Source: Erysipelotrichaceae bacterium (GTDB lineage Bacteria > Bacillota_I > Bacilli_A > Erysipelotrichales > Erysipelotrichaceae). From it: 44,443 bases of DNA. Below are positions 25,406 through 32,387 of the stretch, piece after piece (position 1 is the stretch's first letter; every line of letters starts with the position of its first letter). The notes below the pieces were generated by a model that saw nothing but the letters and a program-made list of their open reading frames with translations, did not search any database and had not been told where the DNA came from. The stretch is from contig DXZE01000011.1 in assembly GCA_019415435.1 (NCBI GenBank), positions 1-44,443 on the forward strand, read 5' to 3'. Both the position numbers and the translations under genes were made by a program.

Positions 25406-26926
25406 TTACATCATGACTCTGATATTATTGACTGGTTTGAAATCAATTACCTTATGTTTCTGAATATATTCTGCAATTAGCGAAACCATAGACTGATTGA
25501 TTTCTTTAACTACCGGTGCTTTCCGTAACATAGAGAAGTTACCGCCACCGCTTGCACGGTAGTCATTCATCGCTACATTGAATGTCATATCATCTGTGAC
25601 AGGTTTATCATGATACATCAGATCCTGTATTCTGTGATCTCTGTCATTGGATACCTTGATCGTATAAGAAATACCATCTGCCATATCATAGTTATAGTAT
25701 TTCGGATAAGGCAGATCATATTCTGGTGATATGAATATACCGCTGTTAGTACATGTAAAGAAGTAGGCATTCTTTTCAAGATAGTCTTTTAATTCTTTAC
25801 CTGTTAATTTCTTTACGACTAATGTATTTGGATAAATATAAGATGAAACAAGTTCACGCATGGTGATTTCCTGTTTGAATCCCTTAGCACCTGAGAAGAT
25901 GGAAGAAATGGCTATATCTGTACCGGCAGCTTCCATCTCTACCATATTGATGAAAGTAGCTAATTGAGACTTATGAATGCGTGCTTCTGCTTCATTGGTA
26001 ATAGAAAGATCGATGTCTGTTGTGCCTAATGGCTGATCCAGCCATAACTGACATTCTGTTTCTTCATCATCTGCACTCTTAGTAATATCTGTATCAGCTT
26101 CTGTATCATTCTTTAAGATACGGGGAATGATTTCATCTGTATCAGGATAGATGTCAATGCATGCAAGTTCTTGTGCATATGGTAATGTCATGGTATAGGC
26201 AGTTCCATTCTTACTTCCACAATACGAACAATGCTGGTGACCTGCAATCAGTACATCTATATCCTTTAATTGTGTAAGAATGTAATAGCCTTCATTCTCT
26301 CTTGTTTGATTATCAGAAGGCATATCTGTTACAGGATCTGTTTCAAAGCCACCATGGTATACACAGATAATGTAATCAGGTTTCTCTAATCTCTTTAATA
26401 CATCAAGTGTACGTTTTGCAGTCTGATAAGCATCATTGAAGTGAGAATGCATGATATTGCCTTTTTTCTCCCAATGAGATGTATATTGGGTCGTAATACC
26501 AAATACAGCAATCTTCTTACCTGCTATTTCACGGATGACATAAGTAGGTCCATAAGGCTTGTTATGGTAGATCCAGTTGGATGTGATGCATGGAATATTA
26601 AGATTCTGCAAATGCATCATTAATGCTTCTTCACCATAGTCAAAGTCATGATTGCCTACATTGATATAATCATATTTCATATCATGCATAACCGAAGTAA
26701 CAGGTGAGACTTCATCCGGATGTTTCTCATAGTGATAGAAAGTCAATGGAGATCCTTCTATGGTATCGCCATTATCGATGAGTAATGTATTCTCATCTCT
26801 GAGAGATGATATTAATGTATGGATGCGGGATAAACCTTTATTCTGTTCAGACTTATCCGCATAGTCATAAGGATAAATACTTCCATGTATATCACTTGTC
26901 GCAAGGATTCTGATTCGATTACGCAT
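25406..26926 (-). CDS. Calcineurin-like 5'-nucleotidase / 2',3'-cyclic phosphodiesterase (UshA family)
   Basis: A predicted metallophosphoesterase releasing phosphate from nucleotides. The N-terminal metal site is complete: SDIHGSIYPYD, DNGDTIEGSP, VGNHDFDYG and GHQHCS. A C-terminal 5'-nucleotidase substrate-recognition domain follows, with ASGGGNFSML. No signal peptide or membrane anchor is visible (it starts MRNRIRILATSDIHG), unlike secreted UshA proteins, so it is probably cytoplasmic and closer to the YunD type. AGAGG lies 6 nt before the ATG. It is 64 nt downstream of the OhrR-type gene. Confidence 0.85.
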   Translation of the reverse strand: MRNRIRILATSDIHGSIYPYDYADKSEQNKGLSRIHTLISSLRDENTLLIDNGDTIEGSPLTFYHYEKHPDEVSPVTSVMHDMKYDYINVGNHDFDYGEEALMMHLQNLNIPCITSNWIYHNKPYGPTYVIREIAGKKIAVFGITTQYTSHWEKKGNIMHSHFNDAYQTAKRTLDVLKRLEKPDYIICVYHGGFETDPVTDMPSDNQTRENEGYYILTQLKDIDVLIAGHQHCSYCGSKNGTAYTMTLPYAQELACIDIYPDTDEIIPRILKNDTEADTDITKSADDEETECQLWLDQPLGTTDIDLSITNEAEARIHKSQLATFINMVEMEAAGTDIAISSIFSGAKGFKQEITMRELVSSYIYPNTLVVKKLTGKELKDYLEKNAYFFTCTNSGIFISPEYDLPYPKYYNYDMADGISYTIKVSNDRDHRIQDLMYHDKPVTDDMTFNVAMNDYRASGGGNFSMLRKAPVVKEINQSMVSLIAEYIQKHKVIDFKPVNNIRVMM

Positions 26927-26990
26927 AATTTACCTCTTCTTTTGCGTGTATATGATAGCACGAGAGAAATGAAAAGGAGACACAGTCTCC

Positions 26991-27419
26991 TTATAATTGT
27001 CTGATTAACTTATATAAAGTCTGATAGAGAATTCTGGCTTCATCCGGTTCCAGTTTGACACACTGACCAATCTGGGCAGGAATATCCTTGCATTTGTCTC
27101 TTAATGCCCATCCTGCATCAGTCAATGAGATAACAACAACTCTTTCATCTTCACTGGATCTCTTTCTTGTTAACCAACCATTCTTTTCCATCTTTTTTAA
27201 TAAAGGTGTTAATGTACCGGAATCAAGATACAGTCTTTCACATAGATCCCCTACTGTAACATTGTCTTTTTCCCATAAGCATAGAAATACAATGTATTGG
27301 GTATAGGTAATGCCTAGTGGCTTGAAGTAAGGTGTGTATTTGGATGTTACCTTACGGGCTGCCGCATACAGTGGAAAACATAACTGGTTATCCAGTTTCA
27401 AAGCATCATATTCACTCAT
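26991..27419 (-). CDS. ohrR: MarR-family regulator, OhrR type (organic peroxide sensor)
   Basis: OhrR repressors release DNA when an N-terminal cysteine is oxidised by organic peroxides. The 142-aa protein has DNQLCFPLYAAARKVT, with Cys14 in the position of the sensing cysteine of Bacillus OhrR. It also has a winged-helix DNA-binding region (VGDLCERLYLDSGTLTPLL) and the MarR wing RKRSSEDERVVVISLT. The ATG at 27419 follows AGAAGG; an upstream in-frame extension to 27449 lies inside the preceding small ORF. It is third in the flavoprotein operon. No ohr peroxidase gene is in this window. Confidence 0.82.
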   Translation of the reverse strand: MSEYDALKLDNQLCFPLYAAARKVTSKYTPYFKPLGITYTQYIVFLCLWEKDNVTVGDLCERLYLDSGTLTPLLKKMEKNGWLTRKRSSEDERVVVISLTDAGWALRDKCKDIPAQIGQCVKLEPDEARILYQTLYKLIRQL

Positions 27420-27525
27420 GACATACCTTCTTTGCGAATGCTTTCGCATTGTTTAAATCATTGGTATCCGGATGTCCCTTATGCATGAACATAAAGGAAC
27501 CTCTGCATCTGATCGCAATATTCAT
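27412..27525 (-). CDS. 37-aa small protein wedged between the flavoprotein and OhrR
   Basis: An ORF starting MNIAIRCRGSFMFMHKGH and ending AKAFAKKVCHE. Its ATG overlaps the stop of the upstream flavoprotein gene (ATGA) and its stop overlaps the start of the OhrR gene (ATGAGTGA). Such double overlap argues for coupled translation of all three. It has two cysteines (residue 7 and third from the end) and is basic. No family recognised; it could also be a decayed gene kept only for coupling. Confidence 0.5.
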   Translation of the reverse strand: MNIAIRCRGSFMFMHKGHPDTNDLNNAKAFAKKVCHE

Positions 27526-28400
27526 TTGTTATCTCTCTTCTTCTGATCTAAGTAAGTGGCGGCTGAAATAGCAGCTATATTACCTTCCCCGGCACTCTTT
27601 ATAAACTGATATGGTAATCCAGTTAAGTCCCCTGCCGCAAAGACACCTGGTAAGTTTGTACGCATGAGTCTGTCTGTTTTAACAGAGCTTCCATCTGTCT
27701 CTAAACCCGGTACTAACTGAGCCGGAAATTGTGCTTCTCTTAAGATAAAAACACAGTCTGTATTGATTTCCTGCTTATCTGTCTTAAGTGACTGTACCTT
27801 CATAGATCCTTCAATAGATACAGGTTTTTCATGAATGACATGAATATTATCATGTGTGAAAGAAGGTTCTCCTTTATATAAAGGAATGTAATCTACTTCT
27901 GCACATACTTCACCAAGGAAGTCTGTTTCACTTTCTTCATCAGGTGATCCGCCAATCACAGTTACATGCTTACCTTTATATAATGGTGCATCACATGTTG
28001 CACAATACGATACACCCCTGCCCAGGTATTCATTCTCACCAGGATATGGCTTACCGGATACAACACCTGTAGCTAAGATAACAGAAGAAGCTTCCACAAA
28101 GTCACTGTTGCTTAACTGCAGATTGAAGTAATCTCCCATGGCATAGACAGTTGTAACTCTCTCTTCTGTAATAGAGATACCGGCATCCTGTAACTGATCC
28201 TGGAATACTTCAGCCATCTTCTTACCGGTAATATTCTTTAAACCAAGATAGTTGGTAATCGGATGATTAATTACCTGCATTTTCTTTGATAGATCTTTGG
28301 ATCCAAAAAGAATCACAGATTTATTTCTGTTCCTGGCGGTTAAGGCAGCTTCCAGGCCAGCCGGACCGCTTCCTATAATTGCTATATCGTAACGAGTCAT
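27522..28400 (-). CDS. Thioredoxin-reductase-like FAD oxidoreductase with atypical pyridine-nucleotide site
   Basis: A 292-aa flavoprotein of TrxB fold: FAD motif IGSGPAGLEAALTARN, redox pair CATC at 133-136 in GVSYCATCDAP, and the C-terminal FAD motif GVFAAGDLTG. In the nucleotide-binding domain the usual GGGxSAxEE and HRRxxFR motifs are replaced (VIGGSPDEESETDFLGE; no HRR), so NADPH use is doubtful. Ferredoxin-dependent or other TrxR variants lose these same motifs. ATG at 28400 follows AAGGAG by 7 nt. It leads the operon with the 37-aa ORF and OhrR, suggesting peroxide-responsive control. Confidence 0.85.
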   Translation of the reverse strand: MTRYDIAIIGSGPAGLEAALTARNRNKSVILFGSKDLSKKMQVINHPITNYLGLKNITGKKMAEVFQDQLQDAGISITEERVTTVYAMGDYFNLQLSNSDFVEASSVILATGVVSGKPYPGENEYLGRGVSYCATCDAPLYKGKHVTVIGGSPDEESETDFLGEVCAEVDYIPLYKGEPSFTHDNIHVIHEKPVSIEGSMKVQSLKTDKQEINTDCVFILREAQFPAQLVPGLETDGSSVKTDRLMRTNLPGVFAAGDLTGLPYQFIKSAGEGNIAAISAATYLDQKKRDNK

Positions 28401-28414
28401 AACACGCTCCTTAT

Positions 28415-28440
28415 TTTTAAACAATTATATTTTAAACAAT
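28415..28440 (-). promoter_or_regulatory. Promoter and likely operator of the redox operon
   Basis: A TATAAT box (read leftward, 28424-28429) is overlapped by two perfect copies of TTTTAAACAAT on the plus strand (28415-28425 and 28430-28440), 15 nt apart. Repeats covering the -10 suit a repressor, plausibly the OhrR-type protein encoded downstream (inference). Confidence 0.5.
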
Positions 28441-28531
28441 ATAAATGAAGGATTCAAGAATAGTGACTGTAATTATGCATAATACATAGGTAAGGAAATG
28501 AACATATGCAGAATAAGGAACAGGATCATGA

Positions 28532-28810
28532 ATCTATGACAGCGATAACCCTACTGATGATTATCACACCTTAGACAGTGTACCTAACAATGGAACAATC
28601 ACTTTGGCTGATCCTGACGCTGCATTAAGTGCAGTTGTTAACAGAGAAGTAACATTTACATTAGCACCTGCTAATGTAAAGATAACTGCTAGTAATGGCT
28701 ATCAGTTAACAAAGAATGGTGATGTTTACACGGTTACAAAGACACCATCAAAGGCTACGGGAACAACAGGCAAGAAGGCTGCTCCTAAGACAGGTGTAGT
28801 CTTAGACTGA
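28532..28810 (+). pseudogene. C-terminal stub of a cell-surface protein
   Basis: The frame is open from a TGA at 28529 with no ATG or ribosome site; only a TTG at 28604 could start it. The peptide contains a repeat-domain-like stretch (REVTFTLAPANVKITASNG, YQLTKNGDVYTVTK), a Thr/Ser/Lys-rich linker, and AAPKTGVVLD at the stop. A-P-K-T-G resembles a sortase signal, but the membrane helix and positive tail that should follow are missing. It reads as a remnant of a wall-anchored protein. Confidence 0.55.
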
Positions 28811-28824
28811 AGTATTGATATCTG

Positions 28825-28864
28825 TATTCTAAGGACTTCTCTTGATTGAGAGGTCCTTAGAATA
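28825..28864. terminator. Strong hairpin between the surface-protein stub and asnA
   Basis: A 17-bp stem (TATTCTAAGGACTTCTC with its complement, one G-U) around TTGATT, starting 15 nt after the stub's stop. The rightward T tract is short (ATATTTAT). Confidence 0.75.
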
Positions 28865-28925
28865 TTTATGCTATGTATGCATGTAACTATGATAAAATAC
28901 GTGGAAACAGATAGGAGAGTATCTT

Positions 28926-29936
28926 ATGAACCTTCAGATTCCAAACAATTATGATCCTGTATTAGATATAAAGACGACCCAGGAAGCAATCAAGTATATT
29001 CGTGATACATTCCAGAAAGAATTCGGTAAGGAAATGAATCTGTTAAGAATTTCAGCACCTTTGTTTGTAACGAAGTCTTCTGGTCTGAATGATAATTTAA
29101 ATGGTATTGAAAGACCTGTCAGTTTTGATGTACAGGAGATGCCTGATCAGAAGATGGAGGTTGTTCAGTCTCTTGCCAAGTGGAAAAGATATGCACTCAG
29201 GAATTATGGCTTTGATGTACATAAAGGCCTATATGCCAATATGAATGCGATCAGAAGAGATGAACAGTTAGATAATCTGCATTCTATCTATGTAGACCAG
29301 TGGGATTGGGAAAAGATTATTTTAAAGGAAGAAAGAAATGAAGAGACTTTAAGGAATACAGTTAAGACTATCTTTAAGGTAATCAAGCATATGGAACATG
29401 AAGTCTGGTATAAGTATCCGGAAGCTGTATGTCATCTGGCGGATGATGTGTTCTTTATCACTTCTCAGGAATTGGAAGATCTGTATCCTGAATTAAGCGT
29501 CAAAGACAGAGAGAATGCGATTGTCAGAGATAAGAAGTGTGTGTTTATTGAAAAGATAGGCAAGCCTTTGAAGAGAAGCGGAAGACCGCATGATGGCAGA
29601 GCACCTGACTATGATGACTGGGATCTGAATGGTGACTTGTTATTCTGGCTTCCTGCTTTAAACAGGGCATTAGAGATATCTTCTATGGGTATCAGAGTAG
29701 ATGAAGATTCTATTGTGTCTCAATGCAAGGCTGCTCATTGTGAAGGAAGATTAAAGCTTCCTTACCATCAGATGGTAATTAATAAGGAACTTCCATATAC
29801 CATTGGTGGAGGTATTGGACAGTCAAGGCTGTGTATGCTGCTGTTGAACAGGGCACATGTAGGAGAAGTACAGGCATCTGTATGGCCGGATGAGATGGTA
29901 AAAGCCTGTGAAAAGAATAATATGCATTTATTGTAA
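28926..29936 (+). CDS. asnA: Aspartate--ammonia ligase
   Basis: AsnA makes asparagine from aspartate, ammonia and ATP and is related to class II aminoacyl-tRNA synthetases. The 336-aa length is typical. Visible conserved parts are SAPLFVTKSSGLNDNLNG, RPVSFDV, LHSIYVDQWDWEK, RAPDYDDW, the SSMGIRVD stretch and the class II motif-3-like GGGIGQSRLCMLLL. TAGGAGAG lies about 7 nt before the ATG. A TATGAT box (28888-28893) is the likely -10. It is single, with the antisense RNA promoter starting 13 nt after its stop. Confidence 0.95.
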   Translation: MNLQIPNNYDPVLDIKTTQEAIKYIRDTFQKEFGKEMNLLRISAPLFVTKSSGLNDNLNGIERPVSFDVQEMPDQKMEVVQSLAKWKRYALRNYGFDVHKGLYANMNAIRRDEQLDNLHSIYVDQWDWEKIILKEERNEETLRNTVKTIFKVIKHMEHEVWYKYPEAVCHLADDVFFITSQELEDLYPELSVKDRENAIVRDKKCVFIEKIGKPLKRSGRPHDGRAPDYDDWDLNGDLLFWLPALNRALEISSMGIRVDEDSIVSQCKAAHCEGRLKLPYHQMVINKELPYTIGGGIGQSRLCMLLLNRAHVGEVQASVWPDEMVKACEKNNMHLL

Positions 29937-29948
29937 GATTATTCATCG

Positions 29949-29976
29949 TTGACGGAAGCATGTCTTTGACTATACT
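29949..29976 (+). promoter_or_regulatory. Strong promoter of the antisense RNA
   Basis: -35 TTGACG (29949-29954), 16-nt spacer, -10 TATACT (29971-29976). There is no rightward reading frame behind it, which points to a non-coding transcript starting near 29983. Confidence 0.7.
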
Positions 29977-29982
29977 GAAGTT

Positions 29983-30066
29983 GTAAAAGGATCACCGATG
30001 ACGGCTGACCCTCTCACATTAACGTGTAACCGCTAAGATTTTCGAGAGCTTGAGCGGTTACTTTTT
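29983..30066 (+). ncRNA. Probable antisense antitoxin RNA of a type I toxin-antitoxin pair
   Basis: A transcript of about 84 nt is predicted from the promoter at 29949-29976 to a terminator at 30027-30066. The terminator has stem GTAACCGCT/AGCGGTTAC followed by TTTTTATTT. It converges on the small toxin gene and overlaps its stop codon and 3' region, so it would pair with the toxin mRNA tail. This is the arrangement seen for TxpA/RatA- and Fst-type systems. The 5' end is a prediction from the promoter spacing. Confidence 0.6.
30027..30066 (+). terminator. Terminator of the antisense RNA (and of asnA read-through)
   Basis: A 9-bp GTAACCGCT/AGCGGTTAC stem with a structured loop (GAGAGCT region), then a T run rightward. 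Read leftward it lacks a T run, so the toxin mRNA probably ends further on or is processed. Confidence 0.75.
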
Positions 30067-30150
30067 ATTTCCATTAAGACCGAGTTCAATAGCCGTCAAT
30101 ACGACGGAGACAATCTGCAGCACTGTCATGATAATCTCATATGGAGACAT
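30058..30150 (-). CDS. Holin-like small hydrophobic toxin (type I TA)
   Basis: A 30-aa peptide with N-terminus MSPYEIIMTVLQIVSVV, a single membrane helix (IIMTVLQIVSVVLTAI) and a polar end (ELGLNGNKK). The pattern M-S-x-Y-E, helix, short lysine tail matches the putative holin-like toxin family of Firmicutes. GGGAGG lies 8 nt before the ATG, a very strong ribosome site. A converging RNA covers its 3' end. Toxins of this group insert in the host's own membrane when overproduced; this is known for relatives only. It sits between asnA and a TnpB element. No clear toxin promoter was found upstream. Confidence 0.7.
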   Translation of the reverse strand: MSPYEIIMTVLQIVSVVLTAIELGLNGNKK

Positions 30151-30192
30151 AAGCTTTCACCTCCCTGGTACAGATTTAAAGAGCAGACCAGA

Positions 30193-30245
30193 CTCCTGAA
30201 ACATAAGTGCGATGATTAAAGAGATGCACTACCTCTCCTGAAACA
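30193..30245. repeat. 11-bp direct repeat upstream of the toxin gene
   Basis: CTCCTGAAACA occurs at 30193-30203 and 30235-30245. Read leftward, each copy gives a TCAGGAG Shine-Dalgarno-like core in the toxin leader region; the downstream copy is followed by a 15-codon frame (MFQESGLLFKSVPGR) that ends at the toxin's ribosome site. Confidence 0.6.
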
Positions 30246-30288
30246 GGGAAGATCAACCGCCACCGTAAAGGTGATCCAATATAGGGAT

Positions 30289-30500
30289 TTGACGCACTCC
30301 CAACGACTGAAGTCGTGGGATTCTACTGAAAATCCAGCAGGTCCGCATCGCATGACTTTCAACTCAGATCGAGTCTGGTATATAGTTCCAGCACAGCAGA
30401 CAGTATTCCGGCAATTTCCGACCAGCTGGTCGTACTTTATCTGCCATAATGCATGCACAGGATCTGCGTCTGGCACCTGTGCATGCATGGATCCTTTATG
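30289..30500 (-). ncRNA. Probable omega RNA of TnpB copy 2
   Basis: Read leftward after the tnpB stop there is a perfect 13-bp stem (ATGCATGCACAGG with its complement, 30449-30488), then about 140 nt. The terminal hairpin CCCACGAC/GTCGTTGGG follows and the scaffold ends in GTGCGTCAA at 30289. The guide would be the next bases (ATCCCTATATTGG leftward from 30288), i.e. toward the toxin locus. The 5' end is unknown. Confidence 0.5.
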
Positions 30501-32033
30501 CTAGAATCCAAAACACTGTTTCATTGAGATTCCACGTTTTTTCATATTTTCAATTAATGTATCATGCATTTCCACAAAGCGAGGAAAACTGGAACTGCAC
30601 AGTTCAAAATTTGGTATAGTCAGTGAATCACTTGTATTGCATATAAGAAATGCGGAATACAGATCACGCTGGACTTTGTGTCCGTCAATGACTTTGAACC
30701 GTTCACTGAGTTCTGGCTTAATGTATTCACCTGTATCATGATGAAGCTGCGAAGCTCTGTATGCATTTCTGTTGATTTCAAAGTACGGGGTGTCATACTG
30801 TTCGGCTTTTCGTTTCAGTTCAGCCTGCATGAATCCAGGAGAACGGTTCTTAATCGAATGCCCATAGCGTTTTTTGCGTTTGAATTTGTATATCTTTTTT
30901 ACTGTTCCGTCTTTTATTCTGACGGTAGATTCCTTATTGGAGCGTTCTGTATTCTTTGATTTTTTCTGAAGACCTGCAAATTCCATCGGTTCAAGAATGA
31001 GCTCACTGGATGTCTGAATCAGATGGTTGATGAATTTCTGATGTGACGACTGTACATATGCTGTCTGTTTTCGATACAGTATTCTGATCATTCGTTTCAG
31101 CTTTCTGCATTTTCGTGTGAGATTCCATGAATGCTTTCCTTTTTTCACGGTTCCGTTCGGATTGTAGTTTTCGGGATTGTGCAGTCTCATGGAACGCTCG
31201 ACCAGCTTCTGAAGATGACGGATTTCTCTGTCGTATCTGTCAGATTCTGGAGCAAGCTCTTCAAGATTCAGTTCGTCATCAGAAGACGTTGCAATTGTAG
31301 ATACCCCTAAGTCAACGCCAGTTCTGCTGGAATGACCGCACTTTGAAATCTTTTTTGGAGCTTCCCCTCTCAGTGTAATAATCACATAGTAATGGAACCC
31401 AGTACTGAATTCGATACGCTTGAGATATGTATAGACGACATCTGCATACAGAACGGTCTGTGCTCTGACAGCTTTCATGTATGGTGTGTCAGGCAGACCA
31501 GTGGTCTGATAGGTATGTTTCATGAATTTTACGGTCTGCCAGTCAATGACCTTGACTCCGTTTGTGGTGCACTTCTGTTTGATGCAGTCAAACTGACTGA
31601 CAGGCTTGAAGTGCAGATGCATTCCATCGGCAAACAGAACCTTTGCCACACCGCTGTATACAGCTTTTGCTTCTGCCTGTACCTGCTGGGAGGATACAAA
31701 CTTTGCATACTTCCCATGTAGAATTTTGGCATAGTGCTCAAGATCGGTCTGACGCAGACCGTATTCCATCTGTTTGCTTTTCATCAGTTCAGAAAGCTGC
31801 TTCTTGCGTTTCTTCTGTGCAGAAGACAGCTGACCAGCCTTCTTCTTTGCAAATCCAGACTCTCCGTATTCTCTGCGTGCAGACATGTATTCTGCATCAC
31901 GGAACAGTCTATTGATACGGTTCTGTGCATATGCAACGGTCTTGTTGTGAATAATGGATGTGAAGAAGAAACACTTTGCCATAAAGCGTTCTTCAGACTG
32001 TGAAAGTTCAAGTTTCAGTCGAACAGTATACAT
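30501..32033 (-). CDS. tnpB: TnpB-family RNA-guided nuclease lacking the usual zinc finger
   Basis: A 510-aa TnpB homologue. The RuvC residues appear present: Asp241 in TGVDLGVSTIATS, a glutamate in LILEPMEFAGLQ (Glu348), and Asp457 in VQRDLYSAFLI, which replaces the usual DRDxNAA. Between the last two motifs, where TnpB normally has CxxC...CxxC, there is RASQLHHDTGEYIKPELSER with no cysteine pair. The protein is long because of a central insertion. The frame is open to 32090 inside the end hairpin; ATG 32033 with AAAGGAG 7 nt upstream is the real start. Confidence 0.8.
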   Translation of the reverse strand: MYTVRLKLELSQSEERFMAKCFFFTSIIHNKTVAYAQNRINRLFRDAEYMSARREYGESGFAKKKAGQLSSAQKKRKKQLSELMKSKQMEYGLRQTDLEHYAKILHGKYAKFVSSQQVQAEAKAVYSGVAKVLFADGMHLHFKPVSQFDCIKQKCTTNGVKVIDWQTVKFMKHTYQTTGLPDTPYMKAVRAQTVLYADVVYTYLKRIEFSTGFHYYVIITLRGEAPKKISKCGHSSRTGVDLGVSTIATSSDDELNLEELAPESDRYDREIRHLQKLVERSMRLHNPENYNPNGTVKKGKHSWNLTRKCRKLKRMIRILYRKQTAYVQSSHQKFINHLIQTSSELILEPMEFAGLQKKSKNTERSNKESTVRIKDGTVKKIYKFKRKKRYGHSIKNRSPGFMQAELKRKAEQYDTPYFEINRNAYRASQLHHDTGEYIKPELSERFKVIDGHKVQRDLYSAFLICNTSDSLTIPNFELCSSSFPRFVEMHDTLIENMKKRGISMKQCFGF

Positions 32034-32083
32034 AGTGTTTCTCCTTTCAATGATGTATATATTATGCCGAATATTAATATAAT

Positions 32084-32126
32084 CAGCCATTCATCCCAAC
32101 GGTTAAAACCTTGGGCTTTCTAGCTG
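32084..32126 (-). repeat. Left-end hairpin of the TnpB-only element
   Basis: Outer stem CAGC/GCTG and inner stem CCCAA/TTGGG flank GGTTAAAACC, itself a palindrome. It lies about 50 nt upstream of the tnpB start. Confidence 0.7.
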
Positions 32127-32230
32127 AAAATTTGTAAGGCTCCCTATGTTATATATATTTGTAGAAAAATAATGAATTCCACGAATTTTCTTTATGAAAT
32201 TAAGTTAAGACAGGAATATCACCATGTATA

Positions 32231-32244
32231 TGTAATCGCTTACA
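32231..32244. promoter_or_regulatory. CcpA-type cre site upstream of the M18 aminopeptidase
   Basis: TGTAATCGCTTACA matches every fixed position of the catabolite-response consensus TGWNANCGNTNWCA and extends as a palindrome to ATATGTAATCGCTTACATAT. It lies 8 nt before the -35, a position compatible with activation or with partial repression. Another LacI-family regulator is possible. Confidence 0.6.
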
Positions 32245-32251
32245 TATTTAG

Positions 32252-32280
32252 TTGTCATGACCATCGGTTTTATATATAAT
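32252..32280 (+). promoter_or_regulatory. Promoter of the M18 aminopeptidase
   Basis: -35 TTGTCA (32252-32257), 17-nt spacer, perfect -10 TATAAT (32275-32280). It leaves a leader of about 100 nt. Confidence 0.75.
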
Positions 32281-32387
32281 AGGTAATGGATGTCTTTTGA
32301 GAATAACCATGATAATGATGAATAATGTAGTTAAGAAAAGAGTTTTTATTGTGGGTTGATGCAAGACAGTATGAGAGGAGATAGTGT

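Larger units (their letters stand above)
30289..32126 (-). mobile_element. TnpB-only IS200/IS605-type (IS1341-like) element
   Basis: One gene (tnpB) is bounded by a left-end hairpin at 32084-32126 and a right end at 30289-30310. The right end reads leftward as a CCCACGAC/GTCGTTGGG stem followed by AGTGCGTCAA, the usual finish of TnpB-coding elements. There is no tnpA, so movement would need a transposase in trans. It is unrelated at its ends to the element at 14421-16346. Confidence 0.75.

Noticed and set aside
30216..30504. ORFs on both strands in the right end of the TnpB element
   Set aside because: The interval is explained by palindromic RNA stems, and the peptides look random.
31392..32003. 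Several rightward ORFs of 80-110 codons inside the tnpB at 30501-32033
   Set aside because: Cysteine/leucine-rich antisense shadows of a conserved gene, without ribosome sites.
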